A stretch of 35,343 nt of DNA from Bacteroidota bacterium. Lineage in GTDB: Bacteria > Bacteroidota > Bacteroidia > Chitinophagales > Chitinophagaceae. The notes under the pieces are model-generated. The model saw only the letters and a program-made list of their open reading frames with translations, did no database searches and had not been told where the DNA came from. This document shows positions 25,782 through 33,499 of the stretch, piece by piece. The translations under genes and the position numbers were made by a program. The stretch is taken from positions 1 to 35,343 of the forward strand of contig JAGWRO010000086.1 in assembly GCA_028876495.1 (NCBI GenBank), given 5' to 3'. The first letter of the stretch is position 1. Each line of letters opens with the position of its first letter.

Positions 25782-26522
25782 ATGAAGACTTTATGTTTAA
25801 TCATTGCCTTTAATTTCTTCCATCCTCTTTTTGCGCAGAATGCCTCCGATATTGTAAAGAAAGCAGATGAAAAAATGCGCGGCTCTACGTCCCAGGCCGA
25901 ACTTACTATTAAAACAATACGTCCTTCATGGACAAGAAGCATGGAGGTAAAAGTTTGGGTTAAGGGAAATGATTATTCAATGATATTGGTACAATCGCCC
26001 GCAAAAGATAAGGGCATTGTTTTTCTTAAGCGCAAAAAAGAAGTATGGAACTGGATGCCTGCCCTGGAACGAACCATTAAACTGCCTCCTTCAATGATGA
26101 GCCAAAACTGGATGGGCACTGATTTTACCAATGATGACCTGGTAAAAGAATCTTCAGTGGTTAATGATTATGATCATAGCATTGTTGGTGATACAGTTAT
26201 TGATAACCGAAGCTGCTATATCATACAAATGATTCCTAAGCCTGAAGCTGCAGTAGTATGGAGTAAATTAATTGTTTGCATTGATAAAAAGGATTTCCTC
26301 GAATTACACACCCGTTTTTATGATGAAGAGGGAAAAATCATCAACATCATGAATGCATATGATGTAAAAACAATGGATGGCAGGCTAATACCTACCCGTT
26401 TTGAAATGATACCGGCAGATAAGAAAAATCAAAAAACAGAAATGACTTATAAAACCATTAAATACAACAGGCCTATTGAAGATGCATTTTTTACATCAGA
26501 AAAAATGAAAACCCTAAATTAA
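25782..26522 (+). CDS. LolA-like outer membrane lipoprotein-sorting family protein
   Basis: A 246-residue secreted protein: signal peptide to ~19 (FFHPLFAQ), then the family pattern SDIVKKADEKMRGSTSQAEL, VWVKGNDYSMILVQSPAKDK, KKKEVWNWMPALERTIKLPP, MSQNWMGTDFTNDDLVKESS and a final YNRPIEDAFFTSEKMK. This is the LolA-like fold family annotated as outer-membrane lipoprotein-sorting protein, expected to be a periplasmic carrier of lipid or lipoprotein. It opens a five-gene operon; the permease gene starts 2 bases after its stop, so the two probably act together. Confidence 0.88.
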   Translation: MKTLCLIIAFNFFHPLFAQNASDIVKKADEKMRGSTSQAELTIKTIRPSWTRSMEVKVWVKGNDYSMILVQSPAKDKGIVFLKRKKEVWNWMPALERTIKLPPSMMSQNWMGTDFTNDDLVKESSVVNDYDHSIVGDTVIDNRSCYIIQMIPKPEAAVVWSKLIVCIDKKDFLELHTRFYDEEGKIINIMNAYDVKTMDGRLIPTRFEMIPADKKNQKTEMTYKTIKYNRPIEDAFFTSEKMKTLN

Positions 26523-26524
26523 TT

Positions 26525-27742
26525 ATGTGGTTAATAAAAATGGCATGGAAAAACATGTGGCGCAACCGCAACCGGACTGTCATTACCATGGCAGCAATTT
26601 TCTTTGCTGTCATCTTATCCGTGATTACCAGCAGCCTGAAAACAGGAATATTCGATAATCTCGTTAAAAATGTAGTAAGCTTTTATACCGGCTATGTACA
26701 GGTACACAAGCAAGGATATTGGAGCGAACAAATACTTGATAATAGTTTTGACACTTCAGGCAATATTGAAAATAAAATTTTATCAACTGAGACAGTAAGT
26801 CAAATTGCACCACGCCTGGAATCTTTTGCACTGGCCTCCTCAAAGGATATCACCAAAGGTTGTCTTATTGTGGGAATTGATCCTCAAAAAGAAAATGATA
26901 TTACCCGATTGAAATCAAAATTAATAGAAGGCAATTATTTAAAGAATAGCGACCCAGGCGTGTTGCTATCCGAAGGTTTGGCAAAGAGGTTACAATTAAT
27001 TCCGGGCGACACTATCGTTTTGATCAGCCAGGGATTCCACGGCGCTACCGCGGCCGGCAAATATCGAATCCAGGGTATATTAAAATTTGGCTCCCCTGAA
27101 TTAAATGACAAAGCATTATTTATGCCATTGCCATTGGCCCAGGATCTTTTCAGTGCGTATGGTATGATCACTTCCTACGTGCTATCATTAAAAAATCCAA
27201 AATTATTAGAACAGACAGCCCAATCAATCCGGTCGGCCATAGGAAGTGATTACGAGGTTATGACCTGGAAGCAAATGATGCCGGAAATTCAACAGCATAT
27301 TGCCACCGATTCAAATAATATGCAGGCGGTTCAGGCGCTTTTGTACTTGTTGATCAGCTTTGGAATTTTCAGCACTTTATTAATGTTAATGGTAGAAAGA
27401 AAATTTGAAATGGGAATGCTGGTAGCGGTCGGCATGAAGAAAATAAAGCTGGCCATACTACTTTTAATTGAGTCCATTCTTACTGTTATCAGTGGTTGTG
27501 TTTTAGGGATATTAGTTAGTATTCCTTTGGTATATTATTTAAATAAACATCCTATACGGTTAGGTGGAGAAACGGCTAAAATATATGAGCGCTTTGGTTT
27601 TGAAGCTATTTTCCCTACTTCTACCAATATTGAAATTTTTATATCGCAGGGAATAATTGTATTAGTAATTGGGTTGATATTATCCCTCTATCCTGTTTAT
27701 AAAACCATTCGTTTAAACCCCGTCGCAGCTATGAAAAAATAA
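26525..27742 (+). CDS. FtsX/MacB-type ABC permease 1
   Basis: A 405-residue permease with one N-terminal membrane helix (~17-37), a large periplasmic domain (~40-270) and three C-terminal helices (ALLYLLISFGIFSTLLMLMV, LLIESILTVISGCVLGILV, then IIVLVIGLILSLYP). It ends in the family's LNPVAAMKK tail. Such type VII/LolCDE-like permeases do not move substrate through the membrane but transmit ATP-driven force to the periplasm, for example to extract lipoproteins. It follows the LolA-like gene by 2 bases. Confidence 0.9.
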   Translation: MWLIKMAWKNMWRNRNRTVITMAAIFFAVILSVITSSLKTGIFDNLVKNVVSFYTGYVQVHKQGYWSEQILDNSFDTSGNIENKILSTETVSQIAPRLESFALASSKDITKGCLIVGIDPQKENDITRLKSKLIEGNYLKNSDPGVLLSEGLAKRLQLIPGDTIVLISQGFHGATAAGKYRIQGILKFGSPELNDKALFMPLPLAQDLFSAYGMITSYVLSLKNPKLLEQTAQSIRSAIGSDYEVMTWKQMMPEIQQHIATDSNNMQAVQALLYLLISFGIFSTLLMLMVERKFEMGMLVAVGMKKIKLAILLLIESILTVISGCVLGILVSIPLVYYLNKHPIRLGGETAKIYERFGFEAIFPTSTNIEIFISQGIIVLVIGLILSLYPVYKTIRLNPVAAMKK

Positions 27743-27759
27743 ATCGTAAACTATTGGTA

Positions 27760-28974
27760 ATGATTTTTATAATGGCCTGGCGTAATATATGGCGCAATAA
27801 AATGCGCAGCATCGTTATCATCATATCAGTGGCAATAGGATTATTTGCCGGGATTGCAGTGCTTGCTTTATATAACGGAATGCTGCATGGCCGCGTGCGT
27901 ACAGTAATTGACGCGGAAGTGGCTCATATTCAAATTCATGACACCTCCTTTAAAAAAGATTATGATCCTGCTTATGTAATAGTAAAGGGTGATACTATTT
28001 TGAAAGCATTGGGGTTAATGACACAGGTAAAAGCATTTTCTGCCAGGAGTATAACACAGGGAATGCTGGTAACTACAACAGGAAGTGCCGGCGTGCAAAT
28101 AAATGGGGTACAACCCCGTGAAGAATATGAGGTCTCCGGGTTAAAGAAAAAAATTATCGAAGGTGAAGGCTTTAAACCCGGAAAAAAAAATGAAATACTC
28201 ATTGGTAAAAAGCTGGCCGATAAAATGAAATTAAAAATCGGTTCAAAGTTGGTACTCACCTTTACAGATTCTGCGGCTAATATCGTTTCCGCAGCCTTTC
28301 GCGTAGCGGCAATTTATCGTTCCAATAATGCACCACTTGATGAACGGAATGTATATGTTGAAAAAGAAACCCTTAACGAACTACTCAATATCGGTAACGG
28401 ATTTCACGAAATTGCTGTGCTTCTTTATCGTGATGAAGACATGAGCCTGGTTCAACAACAATTACAAAAACAATTCCCTTCTTACAAGGTGGAAACATGG
28501 CGGCAAATTTCTCCCGAAACGGATTTAATGGTGAATACAGTGGATGTATATTCTTACATCATCATGATCATCATCATGTTTGCGCTCGCCTTTGGCATTA
28601 TCAATACGATGCTGATGGCTATTTTAGAAAGAACAAGAGAAATAGGAATGATTACAGCATTGGGCATGAAACGGTTTCGGCTTTTTTTTCTCGTGTTATT
28701 TGAAACTATTTTTTTAACCATTTCCGGCACTCCCATTGGTTTAGCCACAGCGTGGCTGGCAGTCAGGTACTTTAATAAAAATGGTTTGGATTTGTCTGGC
28801 ATGGGCAAAGAACTGATGAGCAGTTTTGGATATAGCACCATAATTTATCCTGAGTTTCCATCTGATAAAATAATCATTGTATTGCTTATAGTAATAATTA
28901 CCGCAATTGTATCCTGCTTGTTTCCTGCGCTAAAGGCCCTGAGGTTACAACCGGTTGAAGCATTAAGAAGATAA
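27760..28974 (+). CDS. FtsX/MacB-type ABC permease 2
   Basis: About 404 residues with the same topology as the preceding permease (MIFIMAWRNIWRNKMRSIVI start; C-terminal helices beginning MIIIMFALAFGIINTMLMA; tail LQPVEALRR). The ATG at 27760 is chosen over a TTG two codons earlier. Two different permeases with one ATPase imply a heterodimeric transporter like LolC/LolE with LolD. The gene starts 17 bases after permease 1 and ends 10 bases before the ATPase gene. Confidence 0.9.
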   Translation: MIFIMAWRNIWRNKMRSIVIIISVAIGLFAGIAVLALYNGMLHGRVRTVIDAEVAHIQIHDTSFKKDYDPAYVIVKGDTILKALGLMTQVKAFSARSITQGMLVTTTGSAGVQINGVQPREEYEVSGLKKKIIEGEGFKPGKKNEILIGKKLADKMKLKIGSKLVLTFTDSAANIVSAAFRVAAIYRSNNAPLDERNVYVEKETLNELLNIGNGFHEIAVLLYRDEDMSLVQQQLQKQFPSYKVETWRQISPETDLMVNTVDVYSYIIMIIIMFALAFGIINTMLMAILERTREIGMITALGMKRFRLFFLVLFETIFLTISGTPIGLATAWLAVRYFNKNGLDLSGMGKELMSSFGYSTIIYPEFPSDKIIIVLLIVIITAIVSCLFPALKALRLQPVEALRR

Positions 28975-28984
28975 AAATACTTTT

Positions 28985-29704
28985 ATGGACACAGTCATCG
29001 ATGCACACAATATTAGTAAAATATACAACCCCGATACTATCCCGGTATATGCAGTCAATAATGTGCACCTGCATTTGCAAAAGGGTGAATTCACTGCCCT
29101 CGTTGGTCCCTCAGGTTCAGGTAAAACCACTTTGCTAAATTTAATTGGAGGATTGGACAAAACAGATACAGGAAACATTTTTATAAATGGAATAGATATT
29201 ACCAAACTTTCTGCCGGCAGGTTGATTGATTTTCGTTTACATAATATAGGTTTTGTCTTTCAATCGTTCAACCTGATTCCCGTACTTACCGCAAAAGAAA
29301 ATGTAGAATTTATAATGCAGTTGCAGGGCATCAAAAAATCAGAAAGAGAAAAAAGAATTTATCCTCTTTTTAAACAAATCGGCCTGGAAGATAAAATGAA
29401 TAGCAGGCCGTCGCAATTATCCGGCGGGCAGCAACAAAGAGTTGCTGTAGCAAGAGCATTGGCTTCCAAACCTCAATTTGTATTGGCTGATGAGCCAACG
29501 GCTAATCTTGATTCTAAATCTGCTTCCAATTTATTAGACATAATGGCTCTGCTCAATAAAGAAGAGAATATGACATTTATATTCTCGACCCATGATCAGC
29601 GTGTAATTGAACGGGCGAGAAGAGTGATAACGCTGGTAGATGGGAAAGTAGAATCTGATACTGCTGTAGTTGATACCAGTGTATTGCACGAAACCGAAAA
29701 ATAA
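28985..29704 (+). CDS. ABC transporter ATPase (LolD/MacB-type)
   Basis: A 239-residue ATPase: Walker A GPSGSGKT (41-48), Q-loop FVFQSFNLIPVLTAKENVEF, signature LSGGQQQRVAVARAL (~144-158), Walker B FVLADEPTANLD, and H-loop FSTHD. The sequence is typical of the MacB/LolD/FtsE group that pairs with FtsX-type permeases. It powers the two permeases encoded immediately upstream. All motifs are intact. Confidence 0.95.
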   Translation: MDTVIDAHNISKIYNPDTIPVYAVNNVHLHLQKGEFTALVGPSGSGKTTLLNLIGGLDKTDTGNIFINGIDITKLSAGRLIDFRLHNIGFVFQSFNLIPVLTAKENVEFIMQLQGIKKSEREKRIYPLFKQIGLEDKMNSRPSQLSGGQQQRVAVARALASKPQFVLADEPTANLDSKSASNLLDIMALLNKEENMTFIFSTHDQRVIERARRVITLVDGKVESDTAVVDTSVLHETEK

Positions 29705-29709
29705 AAAAT

Positions 29710-30864
29710 GTGAAATGGCTATTCATTATATCAGCAATAATCGCCGGCAGTTCTGTCTTTGCACAAGATAGTGCAGAGAGCAAAACAGGTAAATGGGAAA
29801 TTAATGGCTACATCAAAAACATGCAATCTCTTTATTTTGATAAAAACTTTAATAATTCGGTTTCAGGTAATCTTCTTCATAACCGAATTAATATTAAGTG
29901 GAAGCCTTCTGAAAAAATAACAACTGTCGCTGAAGTAAGGAGCCGGTTATTTTGGGGAGAAGAAGTGAAACTGACACCCGAATTTGCTTCACAGCTAAGA
30001 AATGAAAATGAAATAGTAAATCTGCAGCAAACGTGGATAAATAAAACTTCCCTGGTGCTGCTTTCAAATGTTGAACGTTTGTATATTGATTACCAGGAAC
30101 GGAATTGGAATCTTCGTATCGGCCGGCAAAGAATTAACTGGGGAGAAACGATTACATGGAACCCCAATGATATTTTTAATACTTATAACTTTTTAGATTT
30201 TGATTATGAAGAGAGGCCCGGTGTGGATGGAGGGAAATTTAAATATCTCCTCAATAATTTTTCTAATATTGAACTTGCCTGCGCAACAAATGGAAATAAG
30301 GATGGCTCAGTTGCTGCCATAAAGTATGCGCTTAATAAATGGGGATACGATATGCAAATCATTACCGGTTGGTATCATAACCAGCCAACAATCGGTGCAG
30401 GCTGGGCAGGCAATATTAAAGAGGCTGGCTTTAAGGGAGAAGTACAATATTTTATACCTGCCCGGGATTCTTTACCTCATTTGAATGTAACATTGGAGTC
30501 AGATTATATGTTTAAAAAAGGCTGGTATGTAAATTTTGGTTTACTATATACCAACCAGGGTTTTTATAAACCGGTAGATAATTGGGAAGATATACATCTA
30601 CAATTTTCACCTAAAAACCTGATGCCTACGAAGTGGAATATTATGCTAACCACCTCCAAACAATTTACACCGCTATTTACCGGAAGTATGAGTACAGTAT
30701 ATGCTCCCGGGACTAATCTACTCATCATTTTTCCCACATTTCAGTATAACATCGCCACCAATTTGGATATTACTCTTGTGTGGCAATCTTTTTTTTCCCG
30801 GTACCAAAACAGATTCCAGGCAGGGAACCATAGCGTATTTTTAAGAATGAAATGGAGTTTCTGA
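29710..30864 (+). CDS. Probable outer-membrane beta-barrel protein of the ABC cluster
   Basis: A 384-residue protein with signal peptide (LFIISAIIAGSSVFAQD) and alternating aromatic strands ending in a C-terminal phenylalanine (VFLRMKWSF), a hallmark of outer-membrane barrels. Internal features include RIGRQRINWGETITWNPNDI and FNTYNFLDFDYEERPG, which recall DUF1302-type barrels. The GTG at 29710 is the start, since the ATG at 29708 is followed at once by a stop. It is 5 bases after the ATPase gene, so the operon spans both membranes: inner-membrane ABC, periplasmic LolA-like carrier and outer-membrane barrel. Confidence 0.78.
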   Translation: MKWLFIISAIIAGSSVFAQDSAESKTGKWEINGYIKNMQSLYFDKNFNNSVSGNLLHNRINIKWKPSEKITTVAEVRSRLFWGEEVKLTPEFASQLRNENEIVNLQQTWINKTSLVLLSNVERLYIDYQERNWNLRIGRQRINWGETITWNPNDIFNTYNFLDFDYEERPGVDGGKFKYLLNNFSNIELACATNGNKDGSVAAIKYALNKWGYDMQIITGWYHNQPTIGAGWAGNIKEAGFKGEVQYFIPARDSLPHLNVTLESDYMFKKGWYVNFGLLYTNQGFYKPVDNWEDIHLQFSPKNLMPTKWNIMLTTSKQFTPLFTGSMSTVYAPGTNLLIIFPTFQYNIATNLDITLVWQSFFSRYQNRFQAGNHSVFLRMKWSF

Positions 30865-30984
30865 TTTTTCTTATTTCATAAAGAAGTAAGATCTTCCTCC
30901 CTCTTGGCGGGTGTTGCACCCAACTTTTAGAAATAGATATTATCCTTGAAAAATGAGCAATTTATTAATCTTTTAAAATCAATA

Positions 30985-31015
30985 ATTCTGGTTCGTGAGA
31001 TACGAACCATGGCGT
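30985..31015 (+). repeat. Palindrome copy
   Basis: Begins ATTCTGGTTCGTGAGATACG and ends in AACCATGGCGT. The T in GATACG keeps the stem by G-U pairing. It shares the ATTCTGG lead with the copies at 33215 and 33281, whereas the 20-25 kb copies have ATTGTGG, so there are two subfamilies. Confidence 0.88.
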
Positions 31016-31028
31016 GAGTGAATCAGAT

Positions 31029-31060
31029 CCCTCTCCTTTTGGAGAGGGCGGGGGTGAGGC
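31029..31060 (-). repeat. CCCTCTCC-TTTT-GGAGAGGG hairpin module
   Basis: Perfect 8-bp stem with a T4 loop, followed by CGGGGGTGAGGC. It is the inverted form of the CCTCACCC...CCCTCTCCCC module in the 74-bp repeats at 3766 and 3915. It lies in the 343-base gap 30865-31207, which also contains a weak stem GGGTG-TTG-CACCC (30909-30921) after the barrel gene and a TCATTGTAAGAAGC module (31134). No gene is seen. Confidence 0.6.
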
Positions 31061-31159
31061 TTTTAACTATCGGCCTCACTTCAACAATTTCGTTTCGCGA
31101 GTTAGGAACCGGGGAGTGACGCCCAATGGACGTCATTGTAAGAAGCCCGGCACTGATTG

Positions 31160-31184
31160 AAAAACAACCCCGCAAGAGCGGGGG
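31160..31184 (-). terminator. Intrinsic terminator for the minus-strand secreted protein gene
   Basis: On the minus strand, CCCCGC-TCTT-GCGGGG is followed by TTGTTTTTC. It lies ~24 bases beyond the stop of the gene at 31208-31582, in the right orientation. The stem is strong and the tail is mostly T. Confidence 0.75.
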
Positions 31185-31207
31185 TGGTAGAAATCGAATA
31201 GAAGTTA

Positions 31208-31582
31208 TTAGTGACGGTCGTGATGGCCGATAACAACCTGTAAGGAAGCAAAAGGTACAATGTATCCGTATAAATTTGGTCTTACTTCCCTGTAATCGTA
31301 ATCGTCATCATCGCGATGGCGCCTGCGGTATCTGCGGTCATCACGGTCCCTTCTTTCTCTGCGGTCGCGGTCATAATGTTCATCGCGGTAGCTGTCGTCG
31401 CCCCGCCGGTTTCGCCATTGGTGGTCGTTATCATACCTGTCATCTTTGCGACTATAGCCGTCGTGTGAATTTCTGTAGTTGTTGTATTGTTCGTTATTTT
31501 GGCGGTGTCTTTCTCCGTCCTGGGCAAACGCTGCCGTACTGAGGCATCCTGCAAAGAACAATAATATAAAAATCTTTTTCAT
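31208..31582 (-). CDS. Small secreted Arg/Asp/Tyr-rich protein
   Basis: A 124-residue protein: signal peptide MKKIFILLFFAGCLSTAAFA-Q, then a very charged low-complexity chain (repeats such as DRRERRDRDDRRYRRRHRD) and a more ordered end (PNLYGYIVPFASLQVVIGHH). It is the intact paralogue of the frameshifted gene at 20980; signal peptide and upstream region are conserved between them. Function unknown. The charge pattern suggests an extended or disordered periplasmic or surface protein. Its terminator is at 31160-31184. Confidence 0.75.
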   Translation of the reverse strand: MKKIFILLFFAGCLSTAAFAQDGERHRQNNEQYNNYRNSHDGYSRKDDRYDNDHQWRNRRGDDSYRDEHYDRDRRERRDRDDRRYRRRHRDDDDYDYREVRPNLYGYIVPFASLQVVIGHHDRH

Positions 31583-31637
31583 AATAATATGGGTTTATTT
31601 GTGAATAATGTAGGTGAGACGGTGTAATGATCTCCGG

Positions 31638-31676
31638 GCTTAACAACGAAATGTTAATACAGATTTGCTTCAGAAT
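31638..31676 (-). promoter_or_regulatory. Conserved upstream element, second copy
   Basis: Read on the minus strand: ATTCTGAAGCAAATCTGTAT, then TAACATTTCGTTGTTAAGC, matching 20886-20924 with only a few substitutions while keeping the TTAAC/GTTAA dyad and a ~56-base distance to the start codon. Conservation of a non-coding block while the protein sequence has diverged favours a regulatory role. Confidence 0.6.
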
Positions 31677-31782
31677 TGCCCATGCTGACATTTATCTGTG
31701 ATCCTTTCGTACGGCACAGCACTTTTTGATCAGGATTACCTTGCAATGTAAAATCGTTTATTCATTTCTGTTATACTAATTC

Positions 31783-32182
31783 GAAATAAAAATCTTTACA
31801 AATTGTTTGCTTACTGTGGGTGAAATTGTTGATCTGCTTAGGGTGAGTGTAACATGGAGCAACCCTTCGGCAAGCTCACGTTAGGTTGTCGGGCAGTAGT
31901 TTCGTTTCGTAAGCCATAAACCTTGACAACATGAATACCTTGAAGGCTGGTTTTTCCCTTTAGTTGTTTAGTCGTTATGTTGATTTTTTTGTGCCATCGC
32001 GCGGCAAAAGACGATGGGGTATAATGATTACAATCGGACAATCTAAAAGGGTAGCGTCATTGTAAGAAGCCTTTTTGATGCTTTCGGTTACGTTATAACT
32101 TAAGGTGAAGAAGCAATCTCCTTATTATGAGTTCTTTTGGAAAGATTGCTGGGGCGCAACCCTTCGACAGGCTAAGGATGAC
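31783..32182. repeat. Degenerate repeat mosaic
   Basis: The 909-base gap 31583-32491 shows no convincing gene. It holds a weak relative of the composite block (AAATAAAAATCTTTACAA, 31783), two CCCTTCG-CA-GCT modules (31863-31884 and 32160-32182), a TCATTGTAAGAAGC module (32056) with an inverted counterpart CTTACAATGACG (32193), and decayed palindrome-like sequences near 31893 and 32219. All are more diverged than copies elsewhere. Confidence 0.5.
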
Positions 32183-32491
32183 GAAGCCCCTTACAATGAC
32201 GTAAAGTGTTAAGTCAATGATTGTGTTTTGTAAGGCATGAACTTTTACGACAAATCTTCCACGCGCAATGTTCACACTGTCTTCTCCCGGTCCGTGAGTC
32301 TAATCAAGGCTCCTCACCCGTTTTACTGAATGAAAAGTATCTTAGAAAACTGCAAGGAGTTTTTAAGTATCAAGGGTTAAGAAAAAGCCATTAGTTATAT
32401 GATTAACAAATGTCGGTTGGGGACATCTGCAAGGATATAGGCTTACCATCGCAGGCATTTTTTCCTTATTATTGTATTCAAATAAAAATTT

Positions 32492-33196
32492 ATGCAGAAA
32501 GCATTGCTGGCAATATTTTTTATTGCCGTTTTAAGTTCATGCAAAATGATCTCCGGAAACGGGAACGTGAAAAAGGAAACCCGCAATCCGGGAACATTTA
32601 CCAAAATACATGCTTCAGGTTCAGCAGACGTGGTCGTATCCAGCGGAAGCCACTGCGCGGTAACCGTAGAAGACGATGAAAACTTAATACCTTACATGGA
32701 AACTGTTGTTAAAAACGGAACTTTAGAAATTCACTACCAGGATGGGATATCTGTATCCAACGACCATGCAAAAATTTATGTTACGGCTCCTACCTTGTCT
32801 GACGTAACTACTTCCGGCACTTCCAACATAACGATGTCCGACCTTTTGCAGAATCCAGATAAGATTTCATTCCATACCAGCGGCACCGGAAATATTGAGG
32901 GTGAAGTGGATGCGCCTGCGATTTCGGTTAGCCTATCCGGCACAGGCACCGTAAAGCTTCGTGGGCGTACAAAAGATTTTGATTGCAATATATCGGGGGT
33001 TGGCCACGCGGACTGCGGAAACCTGGAAAGTGAAAACACTACAGTGAGTGTTTCGGGTGTGGGTGACGCACATGTATTTGCCAGTGTTCATCTGAAGGCG
33101 ACGGTTAGTGGCACCGGTAGTGTGTATTATCGTGGTAATCCGCAAAACCCTGAAATTCATACATCCGGCGTGGGTAGTATAAAACCTGAAAATTGA
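32492..33196 (+). CDS. DUF2807 (GIN domain) lipoprotein
   Basis: A 234-residue lipoprotein: lipobox Cys17 (AVLSSCKM), then a right-handed beta-helix-like GIN domain with its repeated SG-x-G/TSG turns (HASGSADVVVSSGSHCAVTV, TSGTSNITMSDL, TSGTGNIEGEV, SGTGTVKLRG, SGVGHADCGN, SGTGSVYYRG, SGVGSIKPEN). This head domain is widespread in Bacteroidota surface proteins; the biochemical role is not established. The 3' end of the gene is included in a 66-bp tandem duplication. Confidence 0.92.
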   Translation: MQKALLAIFFIAVLSSCKMISGNGNVKKETRNPGTFTKIHASGSADVVVSSGSHCAVTVEDDENLIPYMETVVKNGTLEIHYQDGISVSNDHAKIYVTAPTLSDVTTSGTSNITMSDLLQNPDKISFHTSGTGNIEGEVDAPAISVSLSGTGTVKLRGRTKDFDCNISGVGHADCGNLESENTTVSVSGVGDAHVFASVHLKATVSGTGSVYYRGNPQNPEIHTSGVGSIKPEN

Positions 33197-33313
33197 TGGG
33201 CTGATATTTCTATAATTCTGGTTCGTGAGACACGAACCATGGCGTGGAAACCTGAAAATTGATGGGATGATATTTCTATAATTCTGGTTCGTGAGACACG
33301 AACCATGGCGTGG
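33182..33313 (+). repeat. 66-bp tandem duplication with gene 3' end and palindrome
   Basis: Two units, 33182-33247 and 33248-33313. Each contains AAACCTGAAAATTGATGGG (the last codons and stop of the GIN-domain gene), TGATATTTCTATA, and a full palindrome copy (33215-33245, 33281-33311). The units differ at one visible base (GGGCTG against GGGATG), so the duplication is recent. Confidence 0.9.
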
Positions 33314-33396
33314 AAAGATTGCCGCGTCGCCATTGTGATTAACTAAGCGATAATCATATTAGAGGGCTTCCCACAAAGACGTAACTTGTGATTATG

Positions 33397-33414
33397 ATTG
33401 TGGCTCGTGAGACA
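33397..33414 (+). repeat. Left half of the palindrome split by the group II intron
   Basis: ATTGTGGCTCGTGAGACA is the first 18 bases of the palindrome unit (one change, GGCTCG for GGTTCG). The unit resumes after the intron with CGAACCATGGC at 35333-35343, at the window edge. Removing 33415-35332 restores the unit without loss or duplication of a base. Confidence 0.9.
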
Positions 33415-33417
33415 GTC

Positions 33418-33450
33418 GAGTAGGCAAGGACATTACAGTCCAAACCGCTC
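33418..33450 (-). ncRNA. Group II intron domain VI with branch-point A
   Basis: On the minus strand GAG...CUC closes a stem containing GGAC-UGUAAU-GUCC. The A at 33421 is unpaired on the 3' arm and is the seventh base from the intron end, the usual position of the lariat branch point. It is separated from domain V by three bases. Confidence 0.7.
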
Positions 33451-33453
33451 AAG

Positions 33454-33487
33454 GAACCGTACGTGAAAGTCTCCCTTCATACGGCTC
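33454..33487 (-). ncRNA. Group II intron domain V
   Basis: Exactly 34 bases. Minus-strand stem GAGCCGUA/UACGGUUC (one G-U pair), a two-base CG bulge, an upper stem UGAAGG/CUUUCA, and a GAGA (GNRA) tetraloop. The catalytic AGC triad is at bases 2-4. Size and all conserved parts match a functional domain V. Confidence 0.93.
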
Positions 33488-33499
33488 GTGCTATCTAAA

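Noticed and set aside
30909-30930. Terminator after the barrel gene
   Set aside because: Stem GGGTG/CACCC is only 5 bp and the tail is AACTTTT; too weak to call.
32410-32679. + strand frame overlapping the start of the DUF2807 gene
   Set aside because: The other frame has a clear lipobox and seven GIN-domain turns; this one has no recognisable feature.
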